Shown here: positions 1 through 8,934 of the stretch, one piece after another | Layout: the number at the start of each line of letters is the position of its first letter | How positions within the stretch are numbered: the first letter of the stretch is position 1 | From: Flavobacterium sp. ASV13 | GTDB taxonomy: Bacteria; Bacteroidota; Bacteroidia; Flavobacteriales; Flavobacteriaceae | Direction: 5' to 3' | Assembly: GCF_000745775.1 (NCBI RefSeq) | Contig: NZ_JQJY01000008.1 | Coordinates: 310,001-374,000 of the forward strand | Length of the DNA: 64,000 bases | Made by a program: the position numbers and the translations under genes | The notes under the pieces: generated by a model | The model's database searches: none | Seen by the model: the letters and a program-made list of their open reading frames with translations, nothing else | What the model was told of the DNA's origin: nothing

Positions 1-1
1 C

Positions 2-1813
2 TTTCAGCACGTTTCCGGAATGTTTGAAAATGTCTGGAATATTAGCGTTTTTGGAAATTCGCTTTTGGCTTTTGAAAAAAATGGAATCTTTGAAGTTTCC
101 GGTAATTCAGCAAAATTGCTGGCAAAAGTTGATGGCGCGTGGAAAGGAATTTTAGTTCCGAATCATCCTGATTTATTGCTTGTTGGCGGTTATAACGGAA
201 TGTATCTTCTTAAAAAAATAAATAATTCGTGGGTTTATCAAAACAAAATAAAAGGTTTTGAGGAAAGCAGCCGAGTTATAGAAACAGATAAAAACGGCAA
301 TTTCTGGATTGCCCACGGATACAAAGGAATCTATAAAATTCAGTTTAATAAAACATTCGATGCCGTTTCAAAAGTTGAGTTTTACAATGATAAAAATGGT
401 TTCCCGTCGAGTTTGTTTCTGAATACTTTTAAAATTGACAATCAGATTCTTTTTGGAACCACAAAAGGAGTTTACAAACAAGATGCTCATTCGAAGAAAA
501 TGATTCCTGAACCTATTTTTAAAAAATATTTAGGTTTAGAAAATCATATTCGATTATTAAAACCGGATAATCAGAATAATATATGGTACATTTCTGGAGA
601 AAATACCGGGAAAATGGCGAAAAAACCAAACGGAAGTTTTGAAGTTGAAGAATTGCCTTTTAGAAAACTTCGTTACTTATATGTTCCTGGGTTTGAAAAT
701 ATTCAAACGACAACGAGCGGTGATGTATTTTTTGGAACGCAAGATGGCTTAATTCATTATAATGCCATTAAAAACAAGAAATACAAAACGAAATATAAAG
801 CGGTAATTTCAGAAGTGAAATGTATTTTTCCGAAAGACAGTTTGATATTTTCAAGCCGTTATGATGTGCTTCCGAATAAAACAAAAGATGCAGGAGAAAA
901 AATCTCGCATGTTTTAGCGCATTCTAATAACGCATTGCATTTTTCTTTTTCATCACTTTTTTATGATGAAGCCGATGCAACAAAATACGAATACTGGCTG
1001 GAAGGTTTTGAACCGAAATGGTCTGATTATAGTTTACAAACCGAGAAAGAATATACCAATTTACCTGAAAATGAATATGTTTTTCACGTAAGAGCAAAAA
1101 ACATTTATGATGTGGTAAGCGAAGAAGCGGTTTTTCAATTTGAAGTTTTACCGCCTTGGTACAGAACGATGTGGGCTTATATTTTGTATTTTCTACTTTA
1201 TTGTCTAGTCATTTATTTGATTATTAAATATCAAAAATTTGTGGCTGAGGGTGATCGTCAGCAATTGATTCTGAATCAGGAAAAAGAATTATTGCGCGCC
1301 CGTGCTGAACTTAACGAACAGAGACTGAATTTGGAACAGGAAAATATGGCTATTGTTCGGGAAAATCTCGAAACAACTATTAATCTTAAGAATGCCAAAG
1401 TTGCTTCGAATACCGTGAATCTTATTCATTTAAATGAAATTTTGCTTTCGATAAAAGAACTGATCGGGCAAATGGACAAGAATAACGATCCAAATGTGAA
1501 TTTTAGTTTATTGACCAAAATAAACAAACTAATCGATCACGAATTACAGGGCGACAAACATTGGAACGAATTTGAAGAAATCTTCAATCAGCTGCATGAT
1601 AATTTTATGCAGAGGATGAAAACAACTTATCCAGAACTGACTCCGCGCGATATGCGATTGTGTGCTTACCTGCGAATGAACTTTAATACAAAAGAAATTG
1701 CCCCACTTTTAGGAATTTCTGTCCGTGGTGTTGAAGATACCCGATATAGAATTCGAAAAAAATTGCAACTTCCTTCTGACGCAAATATCACAGAATTCAT
1801 TCTAAATTTTTAA
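2..1813 (+). CDS. Triple-tyrosine (Y_Y_Y) membrane regulator with LuxR-type HTH, 5' truncated
   Basis: The reading frame is open to the left edge of the window, so this is the C-terminal part of a longer protein. Residue numbers count from the ATG at base 20. The visible part has beta-propeller-like sequence (about 1-280), a Y_Y_Y domain (about 300-375, with the YxYWLEGFEPKWS signature), one membrane segment (about 383-405), a coiled coil (about 410-470), and a C-terminal LuxR-like helix-turn-helix (about 540-585, LTPRDMRLCAYLRMNFNTKE). There is no kinase or receiver domain in the visible part. Such one-component regulators in Bacteroidota sense a ligand in the periplasm and bind DNA from the membrane. 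Its position ahead of the GH16/GH64/GH18 genes suggests it controls them; this is inference. Confidence 0.85.
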   Translation, partial: FQHVSGMFENVWNISVFGNSLLAFEKNGIFEVSGNSAKLLAKVDGAWKGILVPNHPDLLLVGGYNGMYLLKKINNSWVYQNKIKGFEESSRVIETDKNGNFWIAHGYKGIYKIQFNKTFDAVSKVEFYNDKNGFPSSLFLNTFKIDNQILFGTTKGVYKQDAHSKKMIPEPIFKKYLGLENHIRLLKPDNQNNIWYISGENTGKMAKKPNGSFEVEELPFRKLRYLYVPGFENIQTTTSGDVFFGTQDGLIHYNAIKNKKYKTKYKAVISEVKCIFPKDSLIFSSRYDVLPNKTKDAGEKISHVLAHSNNALHFSFSSLFYDEADATKYEYWLEGFEPKWSDYSLQTEKEYTNLPENEYVFHVRAKNIYDVVSEEAVFQFEVLPPWYRTMWAYILYFLLYCLVIYLIIKYQKFVAEGDRQQLILNQEKELLRARAELNEQRLNLEQENMAIVRENLETTINLKNAKVASNTVNLIHLNEILLSIKELIGQMDKNNDPNVNFSLLTKINKLIDHELQGDKHWNEFEEIFNQLHDNFMQRMKTTYPELTPRDMRLCAYLRMNFNTKEIAPLLGISVRGVEDTRYRIRKKLQLPSDANITEFILNF

Positions 1814-2020
1814 TTTTTTATTATGATGTAAAATCCTAAGTAGTTTTACGCGTTTTTTCTTCATTTTTTTTAAATCACCGTAGTCAAACCGTACTCAAAA
1901 ATGTAAGTCTAGCCTGATTTATTTGTTAATATTGTCGGATTATTATTAAGATAATGACCTGTTTACTGCAAAATGGGTTTTTATTACGGTAATAAGCTTT
2001 ACTAACAAAAAACTAAAAAA

Positions 2021-5000
2021 ATGAAACAAAATGACTCTTTTTTCGGCCGACCACCGAAAGATAATTTCTATTATTTTAAACAATTTTTGGCCATAGCTAT
2101 ATTTGTGCTTTTGCCATTTTTAAAAGTTCAGGCGCAATGTAAAACATTGGTTTGGTCTGATGAATTTAATGGTACTACTGTCGATCTAACCAAATGGCAG
2201 AGTATTTCAGGAAATGGCTGTCCTTCGCTTTGCGGATTCGGAAATGCTGAAGCGCAACGTTACGATCCAAATCAGGCAACAATTGTAAAAGAAGGAACAA
2301 ACAGTTACTTAAACATTGAGGCTAAATACCAACCAAACGGATCATTTCCAGATCAGCCTTACGCTTCTTCAAAATTAACTACAGAAGGAAAGTATTCCCT
2401 TAAATACGGTAGAGTTGAAGCTCGTATGAAGTTATCAAACGGGCAAGGCGCGTGGCCGGCATTCTGGATGCTTCCCGTTAACGGAAACTGGCCGTATACT
2501 GGTGAAATTGATATTATGGAAGCCAAACACAGAAATCCACAATCTGTAGACGGAACGATTCATTATGACGGAAACGGATATCATTTTACAGGAAGAAGTT
2601 ATAGTTCTCCAACAGATTTATCTACAGACTTTCACATTTATGCAGTAGAATGGGGACCAAATTTTATTAAATGGTATGTTGATGATGTTTTATTTCACAC
2701 CGCAACTCCAAATACTACAGTAAACGGCGGATGGCCATTTAATGATAGTCAGTTTTATATCATTTTAAATCTTGCTGTAGGTAGTGCAGGAACGCCTTAT
2801 ACAAGTGTGAATGGTGCGGGTGTTGCGCCAATTCCAGGAGATTTTCCGGCAAAATTGCAGGTAGATTACGTTCGTGTTTATGACGGAAGTTATAAATATG
2901 GCGTTGCAGGAGATGCAAAAGTGTATCAAAATGAAACTAACAAAACATATTCTATTAATGCTATTGCAGGTGCAACTTACAATTGGACTGTTCCTTCGGG
3001 AGCTACAATTACGGCTGGACAGGGAACAAATGCTGTAACAGTAAATTGGGGAACTTCAGGCGGAGATATTTCGGTAACGGCAACAACTTCTGGTTGTACT
3101 GCAAATACTTATAAATTGGCTGTAGCGACAGAAGCTGTAATTCCGGTAGAGAAAATTCAGGAAGATTTTCAAACGAACAGAAATGTTGTTTACGGAAATA
3201 AAACGGGAGTTTTGACAGAAGCCATTGCAAATCCATCTGCAACTGGAATTAATACTTCGGCTTTGGTTGGAAGATATGTTCGTAATTTTTCTGAATTGTA
3301 TGATGTTTTCAATATCAAAAATATCGTAATCAGCAATGCAAATGATTATGTTTCAGGAAGAAAACGAATCTCTTTTGATTTGTATACTTCGGCACCGGTT
3401 GGAACTAAAATTTCTATGCAGTTAGAAAATAGCAATGTTACAACGGCAACTAATTATCCATCAGGAAGACATAGTGGTTACAAAGCGACTACAACAGTTC
3501 AGAATAAATGGGAAACAATTGAATTTGAATTTGAAAAAATTATTGATCCAAACACAAGTGCTTTGACGATTAATAATGTGGCTTTACTTTTTGAATCAAA
3601 TTCCAATTCGGGAGCAACTTATTATTATGATAATTTGTTGACAAGAGCTACTCTGGAAAAACCAATTGTTGCCACAGATGTATTGCAGAACTACGATGGC
3701 ATCAATAAAATTATAAAAGGAACTACGACAGGAACTTATACAGTTGTAGCAAATCCGGGCTCAAATTCTGTTAACTCGTCCGCAAATGTGGCGAGATACG
3801 TTCGAAATGTAACAGAACAATACGACGTACTTTTCTTTAATACACAAACTTCAATCGAAGATGCTGGTTTATTCAAAAACCAAACAAATAAAATCATGAT
3901 TGATGTTTATACAACGGCTCCGGTTGGAACAGTTGTAAGTATGAATTTTGAAAATAGTGCGACTTCGCTTCCGGCAAATTATCCAACGGGAAGAAATAGT
4001 AATTATGTAGCGATTACAACGAAACAAAATCAATGGGAAACGCTGACATTCTACTATAATTCAAGTCCAGATGCCGGAACTTCAAACCTGGCAATTAACC
4101 AAATGGTTCTTTTGTTTAACTCCGGTTCTTATACAAGCGATACGTATTATATTGATAACATCAGAATTGGAGCAACCAAACTTCCAGATACTTATACACC
4201 TGGAGTTGTTTATGAAGATTATCAAACGGTTCATAATATTACATTTAGAGATGCTATCGGAACTTATACGGCAAACGTAGCAAATCCAAGTGCAACGGGA
4301 ATTAACACATCTTCAAATGTTGGAAGATACGTTCGTAAATCAACAGAATTGTATGATAATTTCTCTTTCAATACTACTTTAACCAATATTGGAGATTTTA
4401 AAGCCGGAACTAAAAAATTCGCCATGGATGTTTATACATCTGCTCCGGTTGGATCAATTATTTCATGGCAGGCAGAAAGCAGTGCTTCGGTTCCGTCAAA
4501 TTATCCGGTTGGAAGACATAGTATTTATCAGGGAGTTGTAAAACAAACGAATACTTGGCATACGGTAACTTTTACCTATGTAAGTACACCAGATGCTTCA
4601 ACTGCAGATAATGAAGTAAACCGTTTTGTTTTCTTATATGAGCCGGGAACAAATTCTGGAAACACGTATTATTTTGATAATCTTAGAGCTTTAAACTTAG
4701 TTCATACAGAAACTCCGGTTGGATTGCCTTGGCCGTGGGTTAGTACAGATTTAGGTGAGGTAACACCAGCAGGAGAAGCGACACATTCTAGCGGAACTTT
4801 CACAATAAAAGGTTCAGGAACTGATATTTGGGACACAAGTGATCAATTTCAATTTGTAAATCAATCCATTACGGGCGATGCTGAAATTATTGCCAAAGTT
4901 AATTCGCTTACTAATACAAATACTTATGCAAAAGCTGGAGTTATGTTTCGTGAAACGCTTACACCAACTTCCAAACATGCGATGACCGATGTGACTCCAG

Positions 5001-5977
5001 CTGCAGGAGTTGAATTTTTATCAAGAAATGCTACGTCAGGAGTAACTGTAGCCGATGTTGCAGCGGGAACTGCACCAAAATGGGTTCGTGTGGTTCGTTC
5101 AGGAAATGTATTTACGTCTTACACTTCTGATAACGGTACAACATGGACACAGCTTGGAACTCCAAAAACAATTACGATGGCTAATACCATTTATGTTGGA
5201 ATGGCGGTTACATCTCACGCAAACGGAACTTTAGGAACAGGAGTTTTCAGCGATGTTATTGTTCGAAATATTACACCAAATCCGAATGTGAATTTAGCTT
5301 TAGCTAAAACTGCAACAGCTTCTACAGAAGAAAATCCGACTTTATCAGCAGGTAAAGCGACAGATGGAGACGGAACAGTTTCAAGATGGGCGAGTTCTTT
5401 TGCCAATGCTACAGAATGGATTTATGTTGATTTAGGAAGTAATTATAACTTGAATCGCGTGGTTTTAAAATGGGAAGCAGCTTATGCAACGCAACACAAA
5501 GTACAGCTTTCTACAGATAATGTTTTCACCGAAAATGAAACTATCAATACACAAACAGCAAGCGACGGAGGAACTGATGATTTAACTGTAAGCGGAACAG
5601 GAAGATATCTTAGAATTTTATGTACGGCAAAAGCTTTAGCTCCTTACGGATATTCATTGTATGAAATTGAAGCCTACGGATCTGCTTCTGCCGCTAAAAA
5701 AGCGAATGTCGTAGTTGAAGAAAGTGCACCGGAAAGTGTTGTTTTTGCCATTTATCCAAATCCGGCAAGCGACTATATTCAAGTTGCAATTCCGGAAAAT
5801 TTAGACAACAAAATCATCACGATTTATGACAATTCAGGAACATTGATTCTTCAGAATAAACCTGAAAAAGAAGCAAGTGAAAGTGTAATTGATTTGAGCA
5901 GACTGAGAGAAGGAATTTATATTCTGAATTTCAAATCAGATCAAAAAAGCTGGAGTAAAAAGTTAATTAAGAAATAA
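2021..5977 (+). CDS. Secreted multidomain GH16 beta-glucanase (laminarinase-like), T9SS type A cargo
   Basis: Predicted extracellular endo-beta-glucanase, most likely on beta-1,3-glucan. It has an extended signal peptide (about 1-38, ending VQAQ). The GH16 domain (about 38-290) carries the catalytic motif EIDIME, with E162 as nucleophile, D164, and E167 as acid/base. A PKD-like domain follows (about 295-370). Then come three homologous modules of about 170 residues starting near 376, 551 and 727, each with a GRYVRN-like element and a YYxDN ending; I do not recognise their family. Next are a beta-sandwich resembling DUF1349 (about 903-1085), an F5/8-type C (CBM32-like) domain (about 1088-1225) and a type A sorting domain from about 1240 (YPNPASD, ending in basic residues). 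At 1318 residues most of the protein is probably substrate binding. It is followed by a terminator and the GH64 gene. Confidence 0.93.
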   Translation: MKQNDSFFGRPPKDNFYYFKQFLAIAIFVLLPFLKVQAQCKTLVWSDEFNGTTVDLTKWQSISGNGCPSLCGFGNAEAQRYDPNQATIVKEGTNSYLNIEAKYQPNGSFPDQPYASSKLTTEGKYSLKYGRVEARMKLSNGQGAWPAFWMLPVNGNWPYTGEIDIMEAKHRNPQSVDGTIHYDGNGYHFTGRSYSSPTDLSTDFHIYAVEWGPNFIKWYVDDVLFHTATPNTTVNGGWPFNDSQFYIILNLAVGSAGTPYTSVNGAGVAPIPGDFPAKLQVDYVRVYDGSYKYGVAGDAKVYQNETNKTYSINAIAGATYNWTVPSGATITAGQGTNAVTVNWGTSGGDISVTATTSGCTANTYKLAVATEAVIPVEKIQEDFQTNRNVVYGNKTGVLTEAIANPSATGINTSALVGRYVRNFSELYDVFNIKNIVISNANDYVSGRKRISFDLYTSAPVGTKISMQLENSNVTTATNYPSGRHSGYKATTTVQNKWETIEFEFEKIIDPNTSALTINNVALLFESNSNSGATYYYDNLLTRATLEKPIVATDVLQNYDGINKIIKGTTTGTYTVVANPGSNSVNSSANVARYVRNVTEQYDVLFFNTQTSIEDAGLFKNQTNKIMIDVYTTAPVGTVVSMNFENSATSLPANYPTGRNSNYVAITTKQNQWETLTFYYNSSPDAGTSNLAINQMVLLFNSGSYTSDTYYIDNIRIGATKLPDTYTPGVVYEDYQTVHNITFRDAIGTYTANVANPSATGINTSSNVGRYVRKSTELYDNFSFNTTLTNIGDFKAGTKKFAMDVYTSAPVGSIISWQAESSASVPSNYPVGRHSIYQGVVKQTNTWHTVTFTYVSTPDASTADNEVNRFVFLYEPGTNSGNTYYFDNLRALNLVHTETPVGLPWPWVSTDLGEVTPAGEATHSSGTFTIKGSGTDIWDTSDQFQFVNQSITGDAEIIAKVNSLTNTNTYAKAGVMFRETLTPTSKHAMTDVTPAAGVEFLSRNATSGVTVADVAAGTAPKWVRVVRSGNVFTSYTSDNGTTWTQLGTPKTITMANTIYVGMAVTSHANGTLGTGVFSDVIVRNITPNPNVNLALAKTATASTEENPTLSAGKATDGDGTVSRWASSFANATEWIYVDLGSNYNLNRVVLKWEAAYATQHKVQLSTDNVFTENETINTQTASDGGTDDLTVSGTGRYLRILCTAKALAPYGYSLYEIEAYGSASAAKKANVVVEESAPESVVFAIYPNPASDYIQVAIPENLDNKIITIYDNSGTLILQNKPEKEASESVIDLSRLREGIYILNFKSDQKSWSKKLIKK

Positions 5978-5985
5978 TTAAAAAC

Positions 5986-6026
5986 AAATTGGGTGTGATG
6001 ATCCTAAATAGTTACACCCAATTTTT
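5986..6026 (+). terminator. Rho-independent terminator after GH16 gene
   Basis: Eleven-base arms at 5986-5996 and 6014-6024 (AAATTGGGTGT and ACACCCAATTT) are perfectly complementary around a 17-nt loop. The right arm runs into a short T tract. It starts 9 bp after the GH16 stop codon, so GH16 and GH64 may be separate transcripts. Confidence 0.7.
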
Positions 6027-6091
6027 ACACATTTTATTTTCTCATTCTTACTAATTAGAAACAAATTTTTATTAATCAAAAAATCTAAACA

Positions 6092-8749
6092 ATGAGAAAT
6101 TTTAAGTTACAAAAGAAGTTTTTTTTAGCAGTAATGCTAACATTCCTATCTGTTTTAATGTACGGACAAGGCGCTATTCCTTTTACAATTAGTAATAATT
6201 CAACTTTCGCCGACAGCGATTTGTATGTAGCGATTGTTGGAATTGATTACACAACCGGAAACCATGTTTGGGTAAATGCCAAAACAAGTCAGGTTTTACC
6301 AATGAGCGCATCTTATAACACGGTTACAGGACCAACTTATGGCGGAAATACCGGTCCGGGACAAAACTCAAAATATGCGGCGTGTTTTACAAAGCTGAGC
6401 GAAATTCCAAATAAAACTTTTACACTGCCTTTAATTGCAGGCTGTAGGGTTTTTATTTCTAAAGGTTCGCAATTGTATTTCTACTTTTTTGGTGCAAATG
6501 GCGCTCCGTCAGGATATGCTTCACCAAATCCGCAAAATGCAACCGATCCGAATCAGGGAATTTTATATGAAATGATCGAATTGACTAATAATCAATATGG
6601 TTTCTTCGGAAATCCGACACGTGTAGATTCATATAAATATCCAATGGGATTGGAATTATTTGGTGCAAACGGTTACCAAAAGAAAGTTGGAGATTTAAAG
6701 AAACATGCTGGTATCGTTGCGGCTTTTAAAGCGAATGTTCCGGCAGAATTTCAAGGTTGTGTAAACGATGCGACAGGAGAAATTACAGCTCCGTCTAAAA
6801 CACCAGCTTATGCACCAGGAGGACCATACGAAAACTATTTAAAATCCTATATCGATGCGATTTGGAATAAATACAAAAATGAAGATTTAATATTTTATGC
6901 CGGAGATGCCGGAGTTTTTAAAGGAAGAGTTATTGGCGAACAGCTAGAAATGGTTGGGCAATCTGGAGGTTTTGTTGGCCGAACAGGAAGAGTTCAATAT
7001 AGGCCAAGTACTCAGGAAGCCCTTGAAGGAAAAGGTGTTTTGGACAGAAGATTGGTCGATGGAGATTTGGATCTTGTGATTCAGGCACAATTAACAGCGG
7101 CAATTAACCGACATGTTGTAAATGTTACAACAACAAATCCTGGACAACAAAACTGGTACGATGCATCAAAATATTATCAGGTAAACCCAACAAACCATTA
7201 TTCTAAATTCTGGCATTTACCAGGAATTAATGTTGATAATCTGGCTTATGGTTTTGCTTATGACGATGTTGCTGATCAGTCGCCATCGCTCCATTCGCCG
7301 CAGCCAACAAAAGTAATTGCTTCTTTTGGAGGTTATGCAGGAACAGTTCCTTCAGTTCCGGCTTCGACAGATGTAATTACAGTTTATAAAGATTGTAACT
7401 ACACAGGTTTCTCTGGCGGATTAACAATTGGCGATTATAATTTAGCTCGTTTAAATTCTTTGGGAGTTTTAAATGATGATATTTCGTCACTTAAAATCAC
7501 TCAGGGTTATCAGGCGATTTTATATCAGGATGATAATTTTACCGGAGCTTCAACCGTAATTAATTCTGATAATTCTTGTTTAAACACAACTTGGAATGAC
7601 AAAGTAACTTCTATCAGAGTTATTGCAAACGGAACAACAACTTTAGGAAACCAGACTTTCTTTTTACAAAACAGAAACAGCGGTTTATACATGGATGTTT
7701 GGAATTCAAGTATGGCAAATGCTGCGGGAATCAATCAAGGTGCATTGAATTCTGGTAACAACCAAAAATTTGTGTTTACACATTTAGGCGACGGATTGTA
7801 TAAAATCATAGCTAATCACAGCGGACAATCTTTAGATATCAACAATTTCAATAAAGCAAACGGAGCGCGTTTAGAGCAATATCCGTACAATGCAACTACA
7901 AATCAGCAGTTTGTATTGGTTTCAACTGGAGACGGATATTACAAAATAGTGGCAAGACACAGCGGAAGAATTGTTGAAGTTGCCGGAGCAAGTACAGCTT
8001 CTGGAGCCATTATTCAGCAATGGGATAACAACAACCAAACTTGCGGACAATGGAAATTAATTCCGGCTACAAGTTCTCAAACTTCAGTTTTAATTCAGGC
8101 AGAAGATTATTCAGCAATGAGTGGAATCCAAGTTGAAGCAACTACGGATACTGGTGGAGGTTCAAATGTTGGTTATACAGAAACTGGCGATTGGTTAGCA
8201 TATAACAGCATCAATTTTCCAACAACAGGTTCTTATTTAATTGAATACAGAGTGGCAAGTGCTGTTACTGGCGGAAGATTATCTTCTGACTTAAATGCCG
8301 GAGCAATTCTTTTAGGAAATGTTGATATTCCAAATACTGGAGGGTGGCAAAACTGGCAGACAGTTTCTCAAACGGTAAATGTAAATGCAGGAACGTACAA
8401 TTTCGGAATCTACATTCAGAATACTGGAATGAACATCAACTGGATTAAAATTACTAAAGTTGGTGCGGGCGCTGCGGCAAAAACAGCTTTAGCGAAAGCT
8501 CCAGAAGAAGAAGCTCCGGTAGAAACAGTTTTAAATGTTTATCCAAGCCCGGTTGAAAATACACTTTATGTAACTACAGATCTTTCTGGCGGAAGTGTAA
8601 AAATTGTCGATTCACAAACGGGATCTACTGTTGCATCTCAAAAAATCAATAATAACAGTTTTGATGTTTCGCATTTGAGACAAGGAATCTATTTTATTGT
8701 TTTTGAAAAAGATGGCAAACAAACGATCAAACGTTTCATAAAAAAATAG
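6092..8749 (+). CDS. Secreted GH64 beta-1,3-glucanase with crystallin, ricin and CBM6 modules
   Basis: GH64 enzymes cleave beta-1,3-glucan, classically releasing laminaripentaose. After a signal peptide (about 1-25, MYGQG) the thaumatin-like GH64 domain spans about 28-420. A betagamma-crystallin domain follows (about 427-512) with two calcium-binding signatures of the (N/D)(N/D)xx(S/T)S type, NDDISS and NDKVTS. A ricin-type beta-trefoil comes next (about 520-655), then CBM6 (about 665-790, IQAEDYS and TGDWLAY) and a type A sorting domain (about 810-885). The region from about 425 onward is nearly identical in protein sequence to the end of the metalloprotease at 10714-13575. Family assignment rests on overall sequence resemblance; I did not place the catalytic Glu/Asp pair. 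Probably secreted through T9SS and calcium-stabilised. Confidence 0.9.
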   Translation: MRNFKLQKKFFLAVMLTFLSVLMYGQGAIPFTISNNSTFADSDLYVAIVGIDYTTGNHVWVNAKTSQVLPMSASYNTVTGPTYGGNTGPGQNSKYAACFTKLSEIPNKTFTLPLIAGCRVFISKGSQLYFYFFGANGAPSGYASPNPQNATDPNQGILYEMIELTNNQYGFFGNPTRVDSYKYPMGLELFGANGYQKKVGDLKKHAGIVAAFKANVPAEFQGCVNDATGEITAPSKTPAYAPGGPYENYLKSYIDAIWNKYKNEDLIFYAGDAGVFKGRVIGEQLEMVGQSGGFVGRTGRVQYRPSTQEALEGKGVLDRRLVDGDLDLVIQAQLTAAINRHVVNVTTTNPGQQNWYDASKYYQVNPTNHYSKFWHLPGINVDNLAYGFAYDDVADQSPSLHSPQPTKVIASFGGYAGTVPSVPASTDVITVYKDCNYTGFSGGLTIGDYNLARLNSLGVLNDDISSLKITQGYQAILYQDDNFTGASTVINSDNSCLNTTWNDKVTSIRVIANGTTTLGNQTFFLQNRNSGLYMDVWNSSMANAAGINQGALNSGNNQKFVFTHLGDGLYKIIANHSGQSLDINNFNKANGARLEQYPYNATTNQQFVLVSTGDGYYKIVARHSGRIVEVAGASTASGAIIQQWDNNNQTCGQWKLIPATSSQTSVLIQAEDYSAMSGIQVEATTDTGGGSNVGYTETGDWLAYNSINFPTTGSYLIEYRVASAVTGGRLSSDLNAGAILLGNVDIPNTGGWQNWQTVSQTVNVNAGTYNFGIYIQNTGMNINWIKITKVGAGAAAKTALAKAPEEEAPVETVLNVYPSPVENTLYVTTDLSGGSVKIVDSQTGSTVASQKINNNSFDVSHLRQGIYFIVFEKDGKQTIKRFIKK

Positions 8750-8770
8750 TTTTAAAAACCGGATTTCTGG

Positions 8771-8870
8771 CTTTAGATTTTTAGATAATAATTTAGGTAG
8801 TGTTAGTTCTACGAAATTAGATTGCGCCAACAGTCAAATCTAAAATCTAAAGTCTGAAATCTAAAATCAA
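8771..8870. repeat. Intergenic inverted repeat of TCTAAAATCTAAAG type
   Basis: Between GH64 and GH18, a 16-base arm at 8771-8786 (CTTTAGATTTTTAGAT) matches the reverse complement of 8838-8852 except for one extra T. Further ATCTAAAATC copies continue to about 8870. A related piece occurs at about 55445-55480. It may fold as a transcript-end structure, but no clear T tract follows. Confidence 0.4.
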
Positions 8871-8934
8871 AAAAAATACAACTCAATAACCGTCCCAATA
8901 TTTACGAGTTTATTAATCTATTAAAACAATTATT

